The notes under the pieces: model-generated
Seen by the model: only the letters and a program-made list of their open reading frames with translations
What the model was told of the DNA's origin: nothing
The model's database searches: none
Origin: Oligoflexia bacterium
Lineage (GTDB): Bacteria > Myxococcota_A > UBA796 > UBA2385
Direction: 5' to 3'
DNA: 5,659 bases
NCBI GenBank assembly: GCA_013152105.1
Contig: JAADHA010000098.1
Location: 1-5,659, forward strand
Shown: piece after piece, positions 5,412-5,659 of the stretch
Layout: the number at the start of each line of letters is the position of its first letter
Numbering within the stretch: the first letter of the stretch is position 1
Translations under genes and position numbers: made by a program

Positions 5412-5659
5412 GTGACGGCAGAGCCACGCTTGGGAGTGTTCGGCCGTCTGGCCGCCGCTGTGTTGGCGCGACCGCGCCGCACCATGTGGCTGCTCTTCGG
5501 GATGACGGTGCTCAGCGCGCTGCTGGCGACGCGGATCAGCATCGACACCAGCATCCTGGACCTGTTGCCCAACGGCGACCCGACAACCCAGGCCATCCGT
5601 CGCATCAACGACGAAGAGGGCGGCACCGGCCTGCTCACGATCGCGGTCTCCGGGGGCGA
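5412..5659 (+). CDS. N-terminus of an RND/MMPL-family exporter (3' partial)
   Basis: From GTG 5412, 82 codons are open to the right edge with no stop. An Arg-rich start (FGRLAAAVLARPRR) precedes one membrane helix (about 24-41, MWLLFGMTVLSALLA). The chain then enters the periplasm with ISIDTSILDLLPNGDPTTQA, followed by IRRINDEEGGTGLLTIAVSG. A short cytoplasmic start, one helix, then a 'D.....LLP...P' segment and a strand is the usual opening of MMPL/RND-superfamily proteins, including the hopanoid-type (HpnN-like) exporters and SSD-containing lipid transporters. These are proton-driven inner-membrane pumps of about 750-1000 residues, so most of the gene is missing and the substrate cannot be judged. 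It lies 96 bp after the outer-membrane protein gene in the same direction. Confidence 0.7.
   Translation, partial: MTAEPRLGVFGRLAAAVLARPRRTMWLLFGMTVLSALLATRISIDTSILDLLPNGDPTTQAIRRINDEEGGTGLLTIAVSGG

Noticed and set aside
1..5659. CRISPR arrays, tRNA or rRNA genes, insertion sequences, toxin-antitoxin pairs
   Set aside because: No repeated spacer pattern, cloverleaf, transposase motif, terminal repeats or small paired genes were seen on either strand.

Overview
The window is high-GC bacterial DNA with every supported gene on the + strand. A lipoprotein with a lipobox, a predicted outer-membrane beta-barrel protein and the start of an RND/MMPL-type exporter indicate a Gram-negative organism. 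The GC-rich style, the Pro/Arg-rich linkers and this mix of envelope genes would fit a myxobacterium-like or other former 'Deltaproteobacteria' lineage. That placement is an inference from style; no taxonomic marker is present.

Layout. (1) Bases 2-118 hold the last 38 codons of a gene that starts upstream, resembling the end of a NorD/CbbO-type von Willebrand A protein. (2) A gap of about 100 bp (119-221) holds a short hairpin, a weak promoter-like sequence and a good ribosome binding site. (3) Four genes are then packed tightly: a YceI-like lipoprotein (222-1019), a four-helix membrane protein (1028-1432), a calcineurin-like metallophosphoesterase (1429-2181, overlapping its neighbour by 4 bp) and a TrmA/RlmD-family 5-methyluridine RNA methyltransferase with the full iron-sulfur cysteine set (2191-3774). 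(4) A secreted protein follows (3804-5315), with a TolB/CsgG-reminiscent N-terminal domain and a probable C-terminal beta-barrel. (5) After a 96-bp gap, a GTG-started gene with a strong ribosome binding site begins at 5412 and runs off the end; it is the N-terminus of an RND/MMPL-family transporter.

How they fit together. Genes 222-3774 have gaps of 8-9 bp or an overlap, so they are probably one transcript. Their functions are mixed: envelope lipid or quinone-related binding (YceI), an unknown membrane protein, a phosphoesterase and rRNA modification. This looks like a housekeeping cluster rather than a dedicated pathway. The last two genes are both envelope genes and may form a second, separately promoted unit. 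I saw no mobile element, CRISPR array, tRNA or rRNA. Nothing here is convincingly a new biological system; the least familiar element is the two-domain outer-membrane protein at 3804-5315.
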